Below are positions 8,812-17,560 of a DNA stretch of 64,000 bases, one piece after another. The translations under genes and the position numbers were made by a program. Where the stretch lies: NCBI GenBank assembly GCA_035995165.1, contig DASYKU010000093.1, positions 17,195 through 81,194 of the forward strand, in the 5' to 3' direction. How positions within the stretch are numbered: position 1 is the first letter of the stretch; every line of letters starts with the position of its first letter. Origin of the DNA: Mycobacteriales bacterium. GTDB taxonomy: Bacteria > Actinomycetota > Actinomycetes > Mycobacteriales > CADCTP01. The notes beneath the pieces are model-generated. The model worked only from the letters and a program-made list of their open reading frames with translations. It had not been told where the DNA came from and did not search any database.

Positions 8812-8850
8812 GACCCGAGGGGCGGCAGCGACTGCCGCCCCTTCGGGGTC
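8812..8850 (+). terminator. Terminator of the TetR-MFS operon
   Basis: GACCCGAGGGGCGGCAG, a 3-nt loop, then CTGCCGCCCC and TTCGGGGTC form a long GC-rich hairpin that starts 8 nt after the MFS stop. There is no U tract, as is usual in this group. It may also stop leftward transcription across the haemoglobin remnant. Confidence 0.65.
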
Positions 8851-8852
8851 TC

Positions 8853-9030
8853 TCAGGGCTGGTAGGGCGGCGCACCGCCCCAGCCCAGTCGGGAATCGGG
8901 GCGGCCGGCGGGGGTGTGGCGCCGGGCCGGGAGTTGGCCGGGGCGATGCGCGAGCCCCACTCCAGGTAGGCGACGAAGGCCGAGCGGAACTCCGGATCGT
9001 CGGGCAGGCCGACCTCGTCGGCGGGGCTCG
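8853..9030 (-). pseudogene. Decayed truncated-haemoglobin gene (3' part only)
   Basis: Read leftward, codons from 9028 give ADEVGLPDDPEFRSAFVA then YLEWGSRIAPANSRPGA and TPPPAAPIPDW. This is the C-terminal helix region of actinobacterial truncated globins. The reading frame then shifts by one near 8890-8897 and a second frame continues GWGGAPPYQP and a TGA at 8853-8855, which is how such globins end. The N-terminal two thirds, including the haem-ligating region, is absent; upstream lies an unrelated small gene. So this is a truncated and frameshifted remnant. The family call rests on memory of the globin C-terminus. Confidence 0.55.
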
Positions 9031-9068
9031 CGCGGGAAGCCGAGCACCGTTCGCGCTGGGTGGACGGG

Positions 9069-9224
9069 TCAGTAGACCGAGCCGTAGTCCCCGGAGGTGG
9101 TGCCGCTCCCGGACATCGCGGCCACGACCACGAGGACGGCGAACACGATCACGCCGACGAAGCCCAGGCCGGCCAGCACGGTGACCAGCACCCGGAGCCA
9201 GGCGACCGCAGCAGCAACAGGCAC
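9069..9224 (-). CDS. Small single-span membrane protein
   Basis: A 51-residue ORF starting with GTG at 9224, preceded by GGAAGGA. Residues about 8-37 form one hydrophobic helix (AWLRVLVTVLAGLGFVGVIV and onward), followed by a Gly/Ser/Tyr tail ending TSGDYGSVY. I do not recognise a family. The ribosome binding site and clean topology support a real gene. Its own promoter would lie in the 105-bp divergent gap facing pta. Confidence 0.5.
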   Translation of the reverse strand: MPVAAAVAWLRVLVTVLAGLGFVGVIVFAVLVVVAAMSGSGTTSGDYGSVY

Positions 9225-9329
9225 GTTGCGTCCTTCCGCCGAACGTCGTCGAAATGCTGATACGGACACCCCACCCCACCGGTTCACTTTCCCGGCCGGA
9301 GACTTCGCCGGCCGAGCTAGGGTCCGGGC

Positions 9330-11369
9330 GTGGTCAGCACCGTGTACGTCGCCGCGCTGGAGCCGGACACCGGCAAGTCCGCGGTCGCGCTGGCGGTGAT
9401 GGAGGCGCTGGCCGGGCGTACCGGCCGGGTGGGGTTCTTCCGGCCGATCCTCGGCGAGGGTCCGGACCCGCTGGTCGAGCTGATGCGCGAGCGCTACCAG
9501 GTCAAGGTCCAGCCGCAGGGCATCACGTACGCGCAGGCGCAGGAGCTGAGCCCGGACGAGCTGGTCAGCCGGGTGGTGGAGCGGTTCCGGGAGCTGGCCC
9601 GGGACTGCGACGCCGTCCTCTGCGTGGGCAGCGACTTCACCGACGTGTCGACCGCGACCGAGTTCGCGCTGAACCGGCGGCTGGCCGGGGATCTCGGCGC
9701 GAGCGTGCTCGCGGTGGTCTCCGGCCGCGGCAAGAGCGCCGCCGACGTGATCGCCTCGATCCGGTTCGCCCGGTCCGAGCTGGCCGAGACCTCGGTGCTC
9801 GGCGTGGTCGCCAACCGGGTCGACCCCGCGGTCGCGGACGAGGTCCGGGCGACCACCGGCGAGTACGTCGTCCCGTACGACCCGGTGCTGGTCGAGCCGA
9901 CCGTGGGCGAGGTGGCCGAGCAGACCGGGGCCCGGGTGCTGGTCGGCGACCCGGCCGAGCTGGACCGCGACGTCCGGGCGGTGGTGGTCGGCGCGGCCAC
10001 CCTGCCGACCGTGCTGGACCACCTGTCCGAAGGCGCGTTGGTGCTCACCCCGGGCGACCGGGCCGAGATCGTGCTGGGCATGCTCGCGGCCGCGGTGTCG
10101 CCGAGCGCGCCGCACGTCAGCGGCCTGCTGCTGACCGCCGGGCTGCTGCCGGACCCGCGGGTGCAGCGGGTGCTGGACGGGCTGGCCCCGCACACGCCGG
10201 TGCTCGCGGTGGAGACCGACACGTTCACCACCGCGCAGGCGGTCGGGCGGATCCAGGGCCGGCTGTCCGGCCGCAAGATCCCGGCCGCGCTCGGCCTGGT
10301 CGAGCGGTACGTCGACACCGCCGAGCTGGTCCGCCGGGCCGAGCTGACCCGCTCGGACCGGGTGACCCCGCTGATGTTCGAGTACGACCTGGTCGAGCGG
10401 GCCCGGGCCGACCGGCGCCGGATCGTGCTGCCGGAGGGCCTGGACGAGCGGGTGCTGCGGGCGACCGAGATCGTGCTGCGGCGCGGGGTCGCCGCGATCA
10501 CCCTGCTCGGCGCGCCGGCCGAGGTCCGGGCCGGGGCGGCCGCGCTCGGCCTGGACATCGACGGGGCCGCGATCCTGGACCCGGTCGGGCCGGACGCCGA
10601 CGACCTGCGTGACCGTTTCGCCGCCCGGTACGCCGAGGCCCGCAAGCACCGCGGCGTCACCCTCACCCAGGCCCGCGACGTGGTCACCGACGTGAGCTAC
10701 TTCGGCACGCTGATGGTGGCCGAGGACCTCGCCGACGGCATGGTGTCCGGGGCCGCGCACACCACCGCGCACACGATCCGGCCCGCGTTCGAGATCGTCC
10801 GCACCGTCCCCGGGGTCCGTACGGTCTCCAGCGTCTTCTTCATGTGCCTGGCCGACCGGGTCCTGGTCTACGGCGACTGCGCGATCATCCCGGACCCGAC
10901 CGCCGAGCAGCTGGCCGACATCGCGGTCTCCAGCGCGGCCACCGCGCGCCGGTTCGGGGTGGAGCCGCGGGTGGCGATGCTGTCGTACTCGACCGGTTCG
11001 TCCGGGTCCGGCGCCGACGTGGACAAGGTGCGGGAGGCGACCCGGCTCGTCCACGAGCGGGCGCCGGACCTGCCGGTGGAGGGTCCGATCCAGTACGACG
11101 CGGCGGTCGACGCGAGCGTCGCGGCGGCCAAGCTGCCGGGCAGCGCTGTCGCCGGGCAGGCCACCGTGTTCGTGTTCCCGGACCTGTCGAGCGGCAACAA
11201 CACCTACAAGGCCGTGCAGAGGTCGGCCGGGGCGGTCGCCGTCGGTCCGGTGCTGCAGGGCCTGCGGCGGCCGGTCAACGACCTGTCCCGCGGCTGCACG
11301 GTCGCCGACATCGTGAACACGGTGGCGATCACCGCGATCCAGGCCCAGTCCGGGCAACAGCCGGGCTGA
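9330..11369 (+). CDS. pta: Phosphate acetyltransferase
   Basis: A 679-residue enzyme that interconverts acetyl-CoA and acetyl phosphate in the cytoplasm. It has the long form: an N-terminal dethiobiotin-synthetase-like P-loop domain (VAALEPDTGKSAVALAVMEA, about 6-25), a central DRTGG-type domain, and a C-terminal catalytic domain from about residue 350 ([20 protein letters not shown]). Conserved stretches such as SYSTGSSGSGADVDKV and FPDLSSGNNTYKAVQR are present. Length matches actinobacterial Pta. The usual partner ackA is not adjacent. The start is GTG at 9330. Confidence 0.93.
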   Translation: MVSTVYVAALEPDTGKSAVALAVMEALAGRTGRVGFFRPILGEGPDPLVELMRERYQVKVQPQGITYAQAQELSPDELVSRVVERFRELARDCDAVLCVGSDFTDVSTATEFALNRRLAGDLGASVLAVVSGRGKSAADVIASIRFARSELAETSVLGVVANRVDPAVADEVRATTGEYVVPYDPVLVEPTVGEVAEQTGARVLVGDPAELDRDVRAVVVGAATLPTVLDHLSEGALVLTPGDRAEIVLGMLAAAVSPSAPHVSGLLLTAGLLPDPRVQRVLDGLAPHTPVLAVETDTFTTAQAVGRIQGRLSGRKIPAALGLVERYVDTAELVRRAELTRSDRVTPLMFEYDLVERARADRRRIVLPEGLDERVLRATEIVLRRGVAAITLLGAPAEVRAGAAALGLDIDGAAILDPVGPDADDLRDRFAARYAEARKHRGVTLTQARDVVTDVSYFGTLMVAEDLADGMVSGAAHTTAHTIRPAFEIVRTVPGVRTVSSVFFMCLADRVLVYGDCAIIPDPTAEQLADIAVSSAATARRFGVEPRVAMLSYSTGSSGSGADVDKVREATRLVHERAPDLPVEGPIQYDAAVDASVAAAKLPGSAVAGQATVFVFPDLSSGNNTYKAVQRSAGAVAVGPVLQGLRRPVNDLSRGCTVADIVNTVAITAIQAQSGQQPG

Positions 11370-11399
11370 CCAGGCTCGCCGTGACGCTGACCGTGTCGG

Positions 11400-12062
11400 C
11401 TACGTGAGCAGCAGCCAGCCGCCGGCGGCGAGCGCGGCCAGCGTCGACAGGCCGAAGAACGAGACCCAGAGGCCGCCCGGCACGTGGGTGAGGTGGGCCA
11501 GCTGGTCGGCGTCGGTACGGCGGGTCCGCCGCCGTTCGCGGTAGAGCTCCCAGACCGGCCGGACGCCGGCCAGCAGCAGGAACCAGGTCGCCGCGTACCC
11601 GAAGCCGGCCTGCACGTCCGCCGGGGTGAACAGCGAGACGCCGACCACGATCGCGCCGGTGACCAGCAGCGTCAGCGCCCCGTACACGTTGCGGACCATG
11701 ATCAGCATCGCCAGCAGCAGCGCCACCGCCGCCCAGAGCATGACCGTGACCTGGTCGAACGCCAGCAGCACGACCCCGACCAGCCCGACCAGCGACGGCG
11801 CCAGGTAGCCGGCCGCGGCCGTCACCACCATCCCGGGCCCGCTCGGCCGCCCGACCGACAGCGTCAGCCCCGAGGTGTCGGAGTGCAGCCGGATCCCGGT
11901 CAGCCGCCGCCCGGTGAGCACGGCGGTCAGCGCGTGCCCGCCCTCGTGCACGATCGTGACGAGGTTGCGGGTCCACCGCCATACCGCGTCCAGGACGACC
12001 GCGAGCAGCGCGAACACGCCGGTCCCGGCGACCAGCCAGTTGTCCGGCTCGTACTGCCGCAC
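11400..12062 (-). CDS. Membrane M50-type metalloprotease
   Basis: A 220-residue polytopic membrane protein. The zinc-binding HEGGH motif (H39, E40, H43) lies in the first hydrophobic region, and further helices follow, including one with a GYLAP context. This matches the M50B-like peptidase family found in actinobacteria. It may perform intramembrane or membrane-proximal proteolysis; the substrate is unknown. It lies just after the ParA gene on the same strand (14-nt gap), so the two may be co-transcribed. The GTG start has no strong ribosome binding site, and a somewhat later start is possible. Confidence 0.7.
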   Translation of the reverse strand: MRQYEPDNWLVAGTGVFALLAVVLDAVWRWTRNLVTIVHEGGHALTAVLTGRRLTGIRLHSDTSGLTLSVGRPSGPGMVVTAAAGYLAPSLVGLVGVVLLAFDQVTVMLWAAVALLLAMLIMVRNVYGALTLLVTGAIVVGVSLFTPADVQAGFGYAATWFLLLAGVRPVWELYRERRRTRRTDADQLAHLTHVPGGLWVSFFGLSTLAALAAGGWLLLT

Positions 12063-12076
12063 CCAGTCCAGGTTGC

Positions 12077-13006
12077 TCAGGCCGCGACCTCGTCCAGGTG
12101 CGCGACCATCTCGCTGACCAGGTCGCGCAGCTCCCGGGTCAGGGCCCGGCCGGTGCCGGCCAGGATGACCGGCACGCCGTACTCCGGGGCCGGGCCGTAG
12201 ACCGCCTTGGAGTCTCGGACGGTGGTGGCGAAGGTCGGCACGCCCAGCCCCTCGACCCGGCTGATGTAGCTGCGCTGGGCCTCGATCGGCTGGTTGTCGT
12301 GCAGCTGCACCATCGTGAAGACGACCGCGGCCGGCGGCCGGCCCAGCGGGGCGCCGCCCTCGTCGCCGGCGGCCTGGAGCTGCTCGTTGTACTCCTGCGC
12401 GAACGCCTGCACCTTGCGGCCGAGCGAGTCGATGCCGTTGATCGACAGGTAGTCCGGCCGGGTCGGGATCAGCAGCATGTCGCTCGCGGCGACCGCGTTC
12501 TTGGCGATCAGACCGAAGTTCGGGGCGCAGTCGATCAACGCCACGTCGTAGTCGGCGATCTCCTTCTCGGCCAGCCCCTCGCGTAGCCGCCGGTGCGCGG
12601 TCAGGTAGTGCTCGGGATCGATCAGCAGCTGCGCGGCCAGCGCGGTGTCCACCTCGGAGAGGTCCCGGTGCGAGGCGACGAGGTCGAGGGAGCCACCGCT
12701 CGTGGTCAGGAACTGCGCGACCCGCTGCGGCGAGGCGACCAGCGAGGACAACGTCTCCGCGCCGTCACCGGCCAGACCTTCGAACCAATTCTTGATCGTC
12801 TTGTTCGGCACCAGGTCGGTCTGCCACTCGCCCTGGGTGAAGAACGACACCGTGAGGCTGGCCTGCGAGTCGAGGTCTATCAAGAGAACCTTGCGACCAC
12901 GGGCAGCCAGGCCCGCGCCGAGGTTGGCGGTGAGCGTCGTTTTGCCGACGCCGCCCTTGTGGTTGATGACGGAGACGACCTTCACCGCGTTCTCCCTGGT
13001 CGACAT
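12077..13006 (-). CDS. ParA/Soj-family ATPase
   Basis: A 309-residue cytoplasmic P-loop ATPase. The deviant Walker A KGGVGKTT is at 17-24, IDLDSQASLTVSF follows as the switch region, and LIDCAPNFG is the Walker B-like element. No parB gene or parS-like site is beside it, so it is an orphan ParA of the type that positions protein complexes or plasmid-like cargo. The ATG is at 13004-13006. It is followed on the same strand by the M50 protease gene. Confidence 0.85.
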   Translation of the reverse strand: MSTRENAVKVVSVINHKGGVGKTTLTANLGAGLAARGRKVLLIDLDSQASLTVSFFTQGEWQTDLVPNKTIKNWFEGLAGDGAETLSSLVASPQRVAQFLTTSGGSLDLVASHRDLSEVDTALAAQLLIDPEHYLTAHRRLREGLAEKEIADYDVALIDCAPNFGLIAKNAVAASDMLLIPTRPDYLSINGIDSLGRKVQAFAQEYNEQLQAAGDEGGAPLGRPPAAVVFTMVQLHDNQPIEAQRSYISRVEGLGVPTFATTVRDSKAVYGPAPEYGVPVILAGTGRALTRELRDLVSEMVAHLDEVAA

Positions 13007-13098
13007 CAGGACGGTTTCCACCTCCGCCGGGCTGCGCTGCGCAAGAGGAGCCGAGGGTTGAGGATGCCACGGACTGCCTCGCGATGAGACACCGGTCT

Positions 13099-13728
13099 TC
13101 ACGCACCGGCCGGTACGGTGACGACGATCTCCTTCGACAACCACGCCCCGCCGGTCAGCGGCAGCTTGTCGCCGCTCCAGAACGAGCCCGGGTCGTAGTG
13201 GTTGGGCCGATGATCGTCCGGCAGCAGGCCCATCTCCTGGTACGTCACCGCGACCACCTCGGCGCAGTACGCGGTCTCCAGCTCGGCCGCGTCCCGGCGC
13301 CGCCGGACCGGGATCCGCCCGGTCAGCCAGCGCCCGGCGAGCCGGGCGGTCGACGGGAACGGCGTGCCGTCCAGCCGGGCGATGGTCCTGAGCAGCGCGT
13401 CCTCCAGGTCCCGGCCGACCTGGTGGTCGAGCTGACGCAACCAGGCGTGCTGGCCGTACCGGTGGGCCCACAGCATGATCGCGTCCCGGGCGTCGTGCAG
13501 CTGTACGCCCCGGTGCCGGTCGCCGGACCACAGGTCCGGCAGCGACCGGCCCAGCTCCGCGTGCCAGAGCAGCGGCGGCAGGTCGTCCAGCGCGACGATC
13601 ATGCCGACGTGGTTGACCGGGCTGTTGGTGGACAGCCGGATGGCCCGGTCGGCCGCGGAGGAACCACGGAAGATCCAGATGTCACCGGTCCGGGTGACGT
13701 CGAGCGCCTCGTCCAGGCTGATCGGCAC
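13099..13728 (-). CDS. Permuted NlpC/P60-like (YiiX-type) protein
   Basis: A 209-residue protein. The N-terminal part reads TGDIWIFRG then NSPVNHVGMIVAL, placing a His in the position used by permuted papain-like NlpC/P60 (YiiX/YaeF) enzymes; the matching Cys is in ETAYCAEVVAVTYQE. This layout suggests a cysteine amidase or protease fold. There is no signal peptide, so it seems cytoplasmic. It is divergent from a small membrane protein gene 18 bp away. Substrate unknown. Confidence 0.6.
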   Translation of the reverse strand: MPISLDEALDVTRTGDIWIFRGSSAADRAIRLSTNSPVNHVGMIVALDDLPPLLWHAELGRSLPDLWSGDRHRGVQLHDARDAIMLWAHRYGQHAWLRQLDHQVGRDLEDALLRTIARLDGTPFPSTARLAGRWLTGRIPVRRRRDAAELETAYCAEVVAVTYQEMGLLPDDHRPNHYDPGSFWSGDKLPLTGGAWLSKEIVVTVPAGA

Positions 13729-13746
13729 CGCCCTACCCTAGGGCCC

Positions 13747-13896
13747 GTGAACCTGTGGAAGGTGCTCGGCATCGCGGGGCTGGTCGGGGTCGCGGCCGGC
13801 GGGGTCGTGCTGGCCCGGTCGGAACGGCGGCGGCGGACGTACACGCCTGAGGAGATCCGGGCGCGATTGCAGGCCCGGCTGGCCGAGGCGTCCTAG
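13747..13896 (+). CDS. Small membrane-anchored protein
   Basis: A 49-residue ORF from GTG at 13747. It has one hydrophobic helix (VLGIAGLVGVAAGGVVLA), a basic stretch SERRRR and a charged C-terminal helix (TPEEIRARLQARLAEAS). Proteins of this shape are common in actinobacteria but have no known function. It starts 18 bp from the divergent YiiX-like gene. Confidence 0.6.
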   Translation: MNLWKVLGIAGLVGVAAGGVVLARSERRRRTYTPEEIRARLQARLAEAS

Positions 13897-13943
13897 GCTG
13901 CCGTCACGGGCGCACCGACGCGTCCGCAACGGGAGGAGCCCGC

Positions 13944-14264
13944 ATGGCCGACATCAGCGTGGTCGCGATCATCACCGCCAAGGCGGGCGAGGGGGACGCG
14001 GTCCAGACGATGCTCAGCGACCTCGCCGCGGCCAGCCAGCAGGAGGACGGCTGCGTCCTCTACAGCCTGCAGCGCGGGGTCCAGGACCGGGACGTCTTCG
14101 TCACGGTCGAGAAGTGGACATCGCTGGACCACCTGGACAAGCACATGAACGGGCCGTCGATCGCGGGCGCGATGGCCAGTGGTGGTCACCTGCTGGCGGG
14201 GGCGCCGCAGATCGTGCCGGCCGAGGTGCTCGGGGTGGGCGACCCGGCGAAGGCGCGGTACTAG
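13944..14264 (+). CDS. Antibiotic biosynthesis monooxygenase (ABM/YgiN-like) domain protein
   Basis: A 106-residue single-domain protein of the dimeric alpha+beta barrel family. Conserved features are the N-terminal strand VAIITAKAGEGDAV, the core DGCVLYSLQRG and the VTVEKWTSLDHLDKHM motif, where residues such as W and H shape the pocket. Members oxidise quinone-like substrates or act as small-molecule binders; this one cannot be assigned further. The ribosome binding site GGGAGG lies before the ATG. It overlaps the convergent DUF445 gene by 4 nt at its end. Confidence 0.8.
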   Translation: MADISVVAIITAKAGEGDAVQTMLSDLAAASQQEDGCVLYSLQRGVQDRDVFVTVEKWTSLDHLDKHMNGPSIAGAMASGGHLLAGAPQIVPAEVLGVGDPAKARY

Positions 14265-15511
14265 CTGACCAGCAGGCCGACGGTGTGGATGACCACGCCG
14301 GCCAGCGCGCCGACCACGGTCCCGTTGATCCGGATGAACTGCAGGTCGCGACCGACCGCGAGCTCCACCTTGCGGGCGGTCTCGACGCCGTCCCAGCGCT
14401 CGACCGTGTCGGTGATCGTGCGGGTGAGCTCGTCCCGGTAGTGGGTGACCACGTAGCCGGCCGCGTCCGCGACCCAGCCGTCGACCCGGGCCCGCAGCAC
14501 GTCGTCGGTGTCCAGCCGGCGGCCGAGGTCGGCGAGCGCGCCGGCGAGCCGCGTCCGCAGCTCGCCGTCGGGGTCGTCGACCATCTCCAGCAGCAGGCGG
14601 CGGCCGGCCGAGATCACGTCGCCGAACGCGCGGCGGACCTCGGGCTGCTCCAGCAGCCCGGTGAGCACCCCGGAGGCTTGTTCGATGGTGGCCGGGTCGT
14701 GCCGCAGGTCCTCGGCGAAGCGGGCCAGCAGCCGGTCCAGCGTCTGCCGGATCGGGTGCTCGGGCTGGGCCCGGACCTCGGCCGAGACCCGGGCCAGCTC
14801 GGCGTAGATCCGGCCGGCGACGGCCCGGTCCACGAACTCCGGTGACCACACCGGCGCCTGCCGGGCGACCAGGTCGACCAGCTGCTCCCGGTTCGCGGTG
14901 ACCCAGTCGTCGATCGCGGTGGCGACGAGGTCGACCAGCCGGTGGTGCGCCTTGTCCTCGACCACCTGGGCCAGCAGCCGCCCCAGCGTCGGGCCGACCG
15001 GCAGCTGGGACAGCCGGCGCAGCACGACCGGCTCCAGCACCGCCCGGACGTCCTCGTCCCGCAGCACGTCGACCGCACCGCGCAGCGCCCGGGCCAGCTC
15101 GGCCGTGACCCGGCGGGCGTGCTCCGGATCGGCCAGCCAGCGGCCCACCCGCCGCGGCACGTCGGCGTTGCGCAGCCGCTCCCGGATGACCTGTTCGGAC
15201 AGGAAGTTGGTGCCGACGAAGTCGGAGAGGTTGCGGCCGAGCGCGTCCTTGCGGGTCGGGATGATCGCGGTGTGCGGGATCGGCAGCGCCAGGGGCCGGC
15301 GGAACAACGCGGTCACCGCGAACCAGTCGGCCAGCCCGCCGACCATCCCGGCCTCGGCCGCGGACTCGAGGAAGCCGACCCAGCCGTGGCCGCCGGCCCG
15401 CCGGGCCAGCACGTAGACCACCGCGGCCAGCAGCAGCAGCGCGGTCGCCCCGGACTTCATCCGGATCAGCCCGCGCCGCCGCTCCTGGTCGGCCGGGCTG
15501 AGCGCGGTCAT
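14261..15511 (-). CDS. DUF445 family membrane protein
   Basis: A 416-residue protein of the DUF445/YjiN family. An N-terminal hydrophobic segment (about 18-32) precedes the family's typical GGLADWFAVTALFRRPL and IPHTAIIPTRKDALGRNL motifs. The long middle is helical. The C-terminus ends with a hydrophobic GTVVGALAGVVIHTVGLLVS, consistent with two membrane anchors around an extramembrane domain. Biochemical role unknown. The stop of the CaiB gene upstream abuts its ATG. Confidence 0.85.
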   Translation of the reverse strand: MTALSPADQERRRGLIRMKSGATALLLLAAVVYVLARRAGGHGWVGFLESAAEAGMVGGLADWFAVTALFRRPLALPIPHTAIIPTRKDALGRNLSDFVGTNFLSEQVIRERLRNADVPRRVGRWLADPEHARRVTAELARALRGAVDVLRDEDVRAVLEPVVLRRLSQLPVGPTLGRLLAQVVEDKAHHRLVDLVATAIDDWVTANREQLVDLVARQAPVWSPEFVDRAVAGRIYAELARVSAEVRAQPEHPIRQTLDRLLARFAEDLRHDPATIEQASGVLTGLLEQPEVRRAFGDVISAGRRLLLEMVDDPDGELRTRLAGALADLGRRLDTDDVLRARVDGWVADAAGYVVTHYRDELTRTITDTVERWDGVETARKVELAVGRDLQFIRINGTVVGALAGVVIHTVGLLVS

Positions 15512-16663
15512 TCAGGCGACCGCACCGGCGGCCCTCAGCGCCGCCACGGCGTCCGGGGTCCGGCCCAGCTCGGTCAGCACCGCGTCGGTGTCGGCCCCGG
15601 GCCAGGCCGGGCGACGGTCCAGTGTGGACACCGTACGGTCGAAGCGCGGGGCCGGCGCCGACTGCGGCACCCCGTCGACGGCCGTGTACGTCCGGCGCGC
15701 GGCCAGGTGCGGGTGCGCCGGCGCCTCGTCCCAGTCCAGCACCGGCGCCACGCAGGCGTCGCTGCCCTCGAACACCGCGGCCCACTCGTCCCGGGTCCGG
15801 GTCGCGAACAGCTCGGCCCAGCGCTGCTTGGCCGCCGGCCAGCCGGCCGGGTCGTTCCGGCGGTCCGGAGCGAGCTCCGGGACACCGTCCATTCCGGACA
15901 GTCGCAGCAGCTCGGCGTAGAACTTCGGCTCCAGCGCACCGACCGCGATCTCGCGCCCGTCCGCGCAGGCGTAGACCTCGTAGAACGGGGCGCCGGTGTC
16001 GAGCAGGTTGTGCCCCGGCGGTCCCGGCCAGAGGCCGGCGTTGCGGGCACCGTAGACGAAGTTGGACAGGGCCGCGGTGCCGTCGACGATCGCGGCGTCG
16101 ACGACCTGGCCGGTGCCGGTCCGGCCCGCCTCCAGGAGAGCGCTGACCACGCCGAAGGCGAGCATCATGCCGCCGCCGCCCATGTCGCCGAGCAGGTTCA
16201 TCGGCGGCACCGGCCGGTCGCCGGCCCGGCGGCTGTTGTTCAGCGCGCCGGTCAGCGCGATGTAGCCGACGTCGTGGCCGGCCACCGTCGCGAGTGGACC
16301 GTCCTGGCCCCAGCCGGTCATCCGGCCGTACACCAGGGCCGGGTTGACCGCGTGGCAGTCGGCCGGGCCGAGGCCGAGCCGTTCGGTGACCCCGGGCCGG
16401 AAGCCCTCCAGCAGGGCGTCGGCGGACGCCACCAGGTCGAGCACGACCTGCCGGCCGTCGGGGTGCTTGAGGTCGACCGCGATCGAGCGCCGGCCGCGCA
16501 GCACGACGTCCGGGTGCGGGCCGTCCGGGTGGTCGCGGACGGCGGCGGGCCGCTCGACCCGGATCACGTCGGCCCCGGCGTCGGCCAGCATCATCGCCGC
16601 GAACGGGCCGGGCCCGATCCCGGCCAGCTCGACCACCCGTACGCCCGTCAGCGGTCCACCCAC
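15512..16663 (-). CDS. CaiB/BaiF CoA-transferase family protein
   Basis: A 383-residue class III CoA-transferase or alpha-methylacyl-CoA racemase. The N-terminus LTGVRVVELAGIGPGPFAAM and the following ADVIRVERP are family signatures. NLLGDMGGGGMMLAFGV contains the Asp expected to carry the acyl-CoA anhydride. Family members move CoA between carboxylic acids or epimerise 2-methyl acyl-CoAs, and sequence alone does not separate these. The likely start is GTG at 16663. It is packed between DUF445 and an aldo/keto reductase on the same strand. Confidence 0.85.
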   Translation of the reverse strand: MGGPLTGVRVVELAGIGPGPFAAMMLADAGADVIRVERPAAVRDHPDGPHPDVVLRGRRSIAVDLKHPDGRQVVLDLVASADALLEGFRPGVTERLGLGPADCHAVNPALVYGRMTGWGQDGPLATVAGHDVGYIALTGALNNSRRAGDRPVPPMNLLGDMGGGGMMLAFGVVSALLEAGRTGTGQVVDAAIVDGTAALSNFVYGARNAGLWPGPPGHNLLDTGAPFYEVYACADGREIAVGALEPKFYAELLRLSGMDGVPELAPDRRNDPAGWPAAKQRWAELFATRTRDEWAAVFEGSDACVAPVLDWDEAPAHPHLAARRTYTAVDGVPQSAPAPRFDRTVSTLDRRPAWPGADTDAVLTELGRTPDAVAALRAAGAVA

Positions 16664-16685
16664 GCGGACCAGGCTAATCGCAGTC

Positions 16686-17546
16686 CTACACGAACAGCGG
16701 GTCCGCCTCGGCGTGGGCGGACAGCGCCGCCATCGCCTCGTCGGTCGGCTCGTCCTCGAACCGCTCGGCCGCGTCCAGCACCCGCGGCAGGATGTCGACG
16801 TCGCCGAGGCTGATCACGTGCGTGCCCTCGCGGGCCAGCGCATACCAGATCGAGAGGTCGAGGGCGTCCTGGTCCTCGTACGGCTCGTACCAGGTGGCGC
16901 GGGTGTGCGGCCGGCCGCGCCAGGGCCGGCGCGCGGCCGACTTGATCGTCTGCACCGCGATCCCGCGCTCCTGGCAGGTCGCCTGCACGGCGTCGAAGTT
17001 CTCGGCGTAGTAGGAGTTCTGCATCGTCACGTAGTTGTACGGCAGCAACACCGAGTCGAACGCGTACCGCTCCAGGCTGCGGCGGTGGTTGGCGGCGATC
17101 TGGCTGCCGTGCCCGGTGACGCCGACGAACCGGACCAGGCCGTCCTTCTTGGCCTGCTCGGCCGCCTCGATGATGCCGCCCGGGCTGAGCGCGATGTCCC
17201 ACTCGATCGGGTCGGCCAGGTTGTGGAACTGCCAGAGGTCCACGTGGTCGACCTCGAGCCGGCGCAGCGAGTCCTCCAGCTGGGCCCGGGCCGCGGTCGC
17301 GGTCCGCTCGCCGCTCTTGGTGGCGAGGAAGAAGTCGTCGCGGCGGGTGCGCAACCAGGGCGCGATCCGCAGCTCGGAGTCGCCGTACCCGGCGGCCGTG
17401 TCGATGTGGTTGATGCCGTGGTCGAGGAGGTGGCCGAGCGTGCGGTCGGCCACCTCCTGCGACACCTCGGCGAGCGCCGCGGCACCGAAGATCAGGCGGG
17501 TGCTGCGGTGCCCGGTCGAGCCGAACTCCAGGGTGGGAATCGCCAC
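16686..17546 (-). CDS. Aldo/keto reductase
   Basis: A 286-residue NADPH-dependent oxidoreductase of the (beta/alpha)8 AKR superfamily. Key sites are DTAAGYGDSE (catalytic Asp and Tyr), FLATKSGER (Lys) and HVDLWQFHN (His). The family reduces aldehydes and ketones to alcohols; the substrate is unknown. The C-terminal part is a little divergent from typical AKRs. The start is GTG at 17546. Same strand as the repeat protein upstream, with a 14-nt gap. Confidence 0.85.
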   Translation of the reverse strand: MAIPTLEFGSTGHRSTRLIFGAAALAEVSQEVADRTLGHLLDHGINHIDTAAGYGDSELRIAPWLRTRRDDFFLATKSGERTATAARAQLEDSLRRLEVDHVDLWQFHNLADPIEWDIALSPGGIIEAAEQAKKDGLVRFVGVTGHGSQIAANHRRSLERYAFDSVLLPYNYVTMQNSYYAENFDAVQATCQERGIAVQTIKSAARRPWRGRPHTRATWYEPYEDQDALDLSIWYALAREGTHVISLGDVDILPRVLDAAERFEDEPTDEAMAALSAHAEADPLFV

Positions 17547-17560
17547 GTGGTTCCCCTCGG

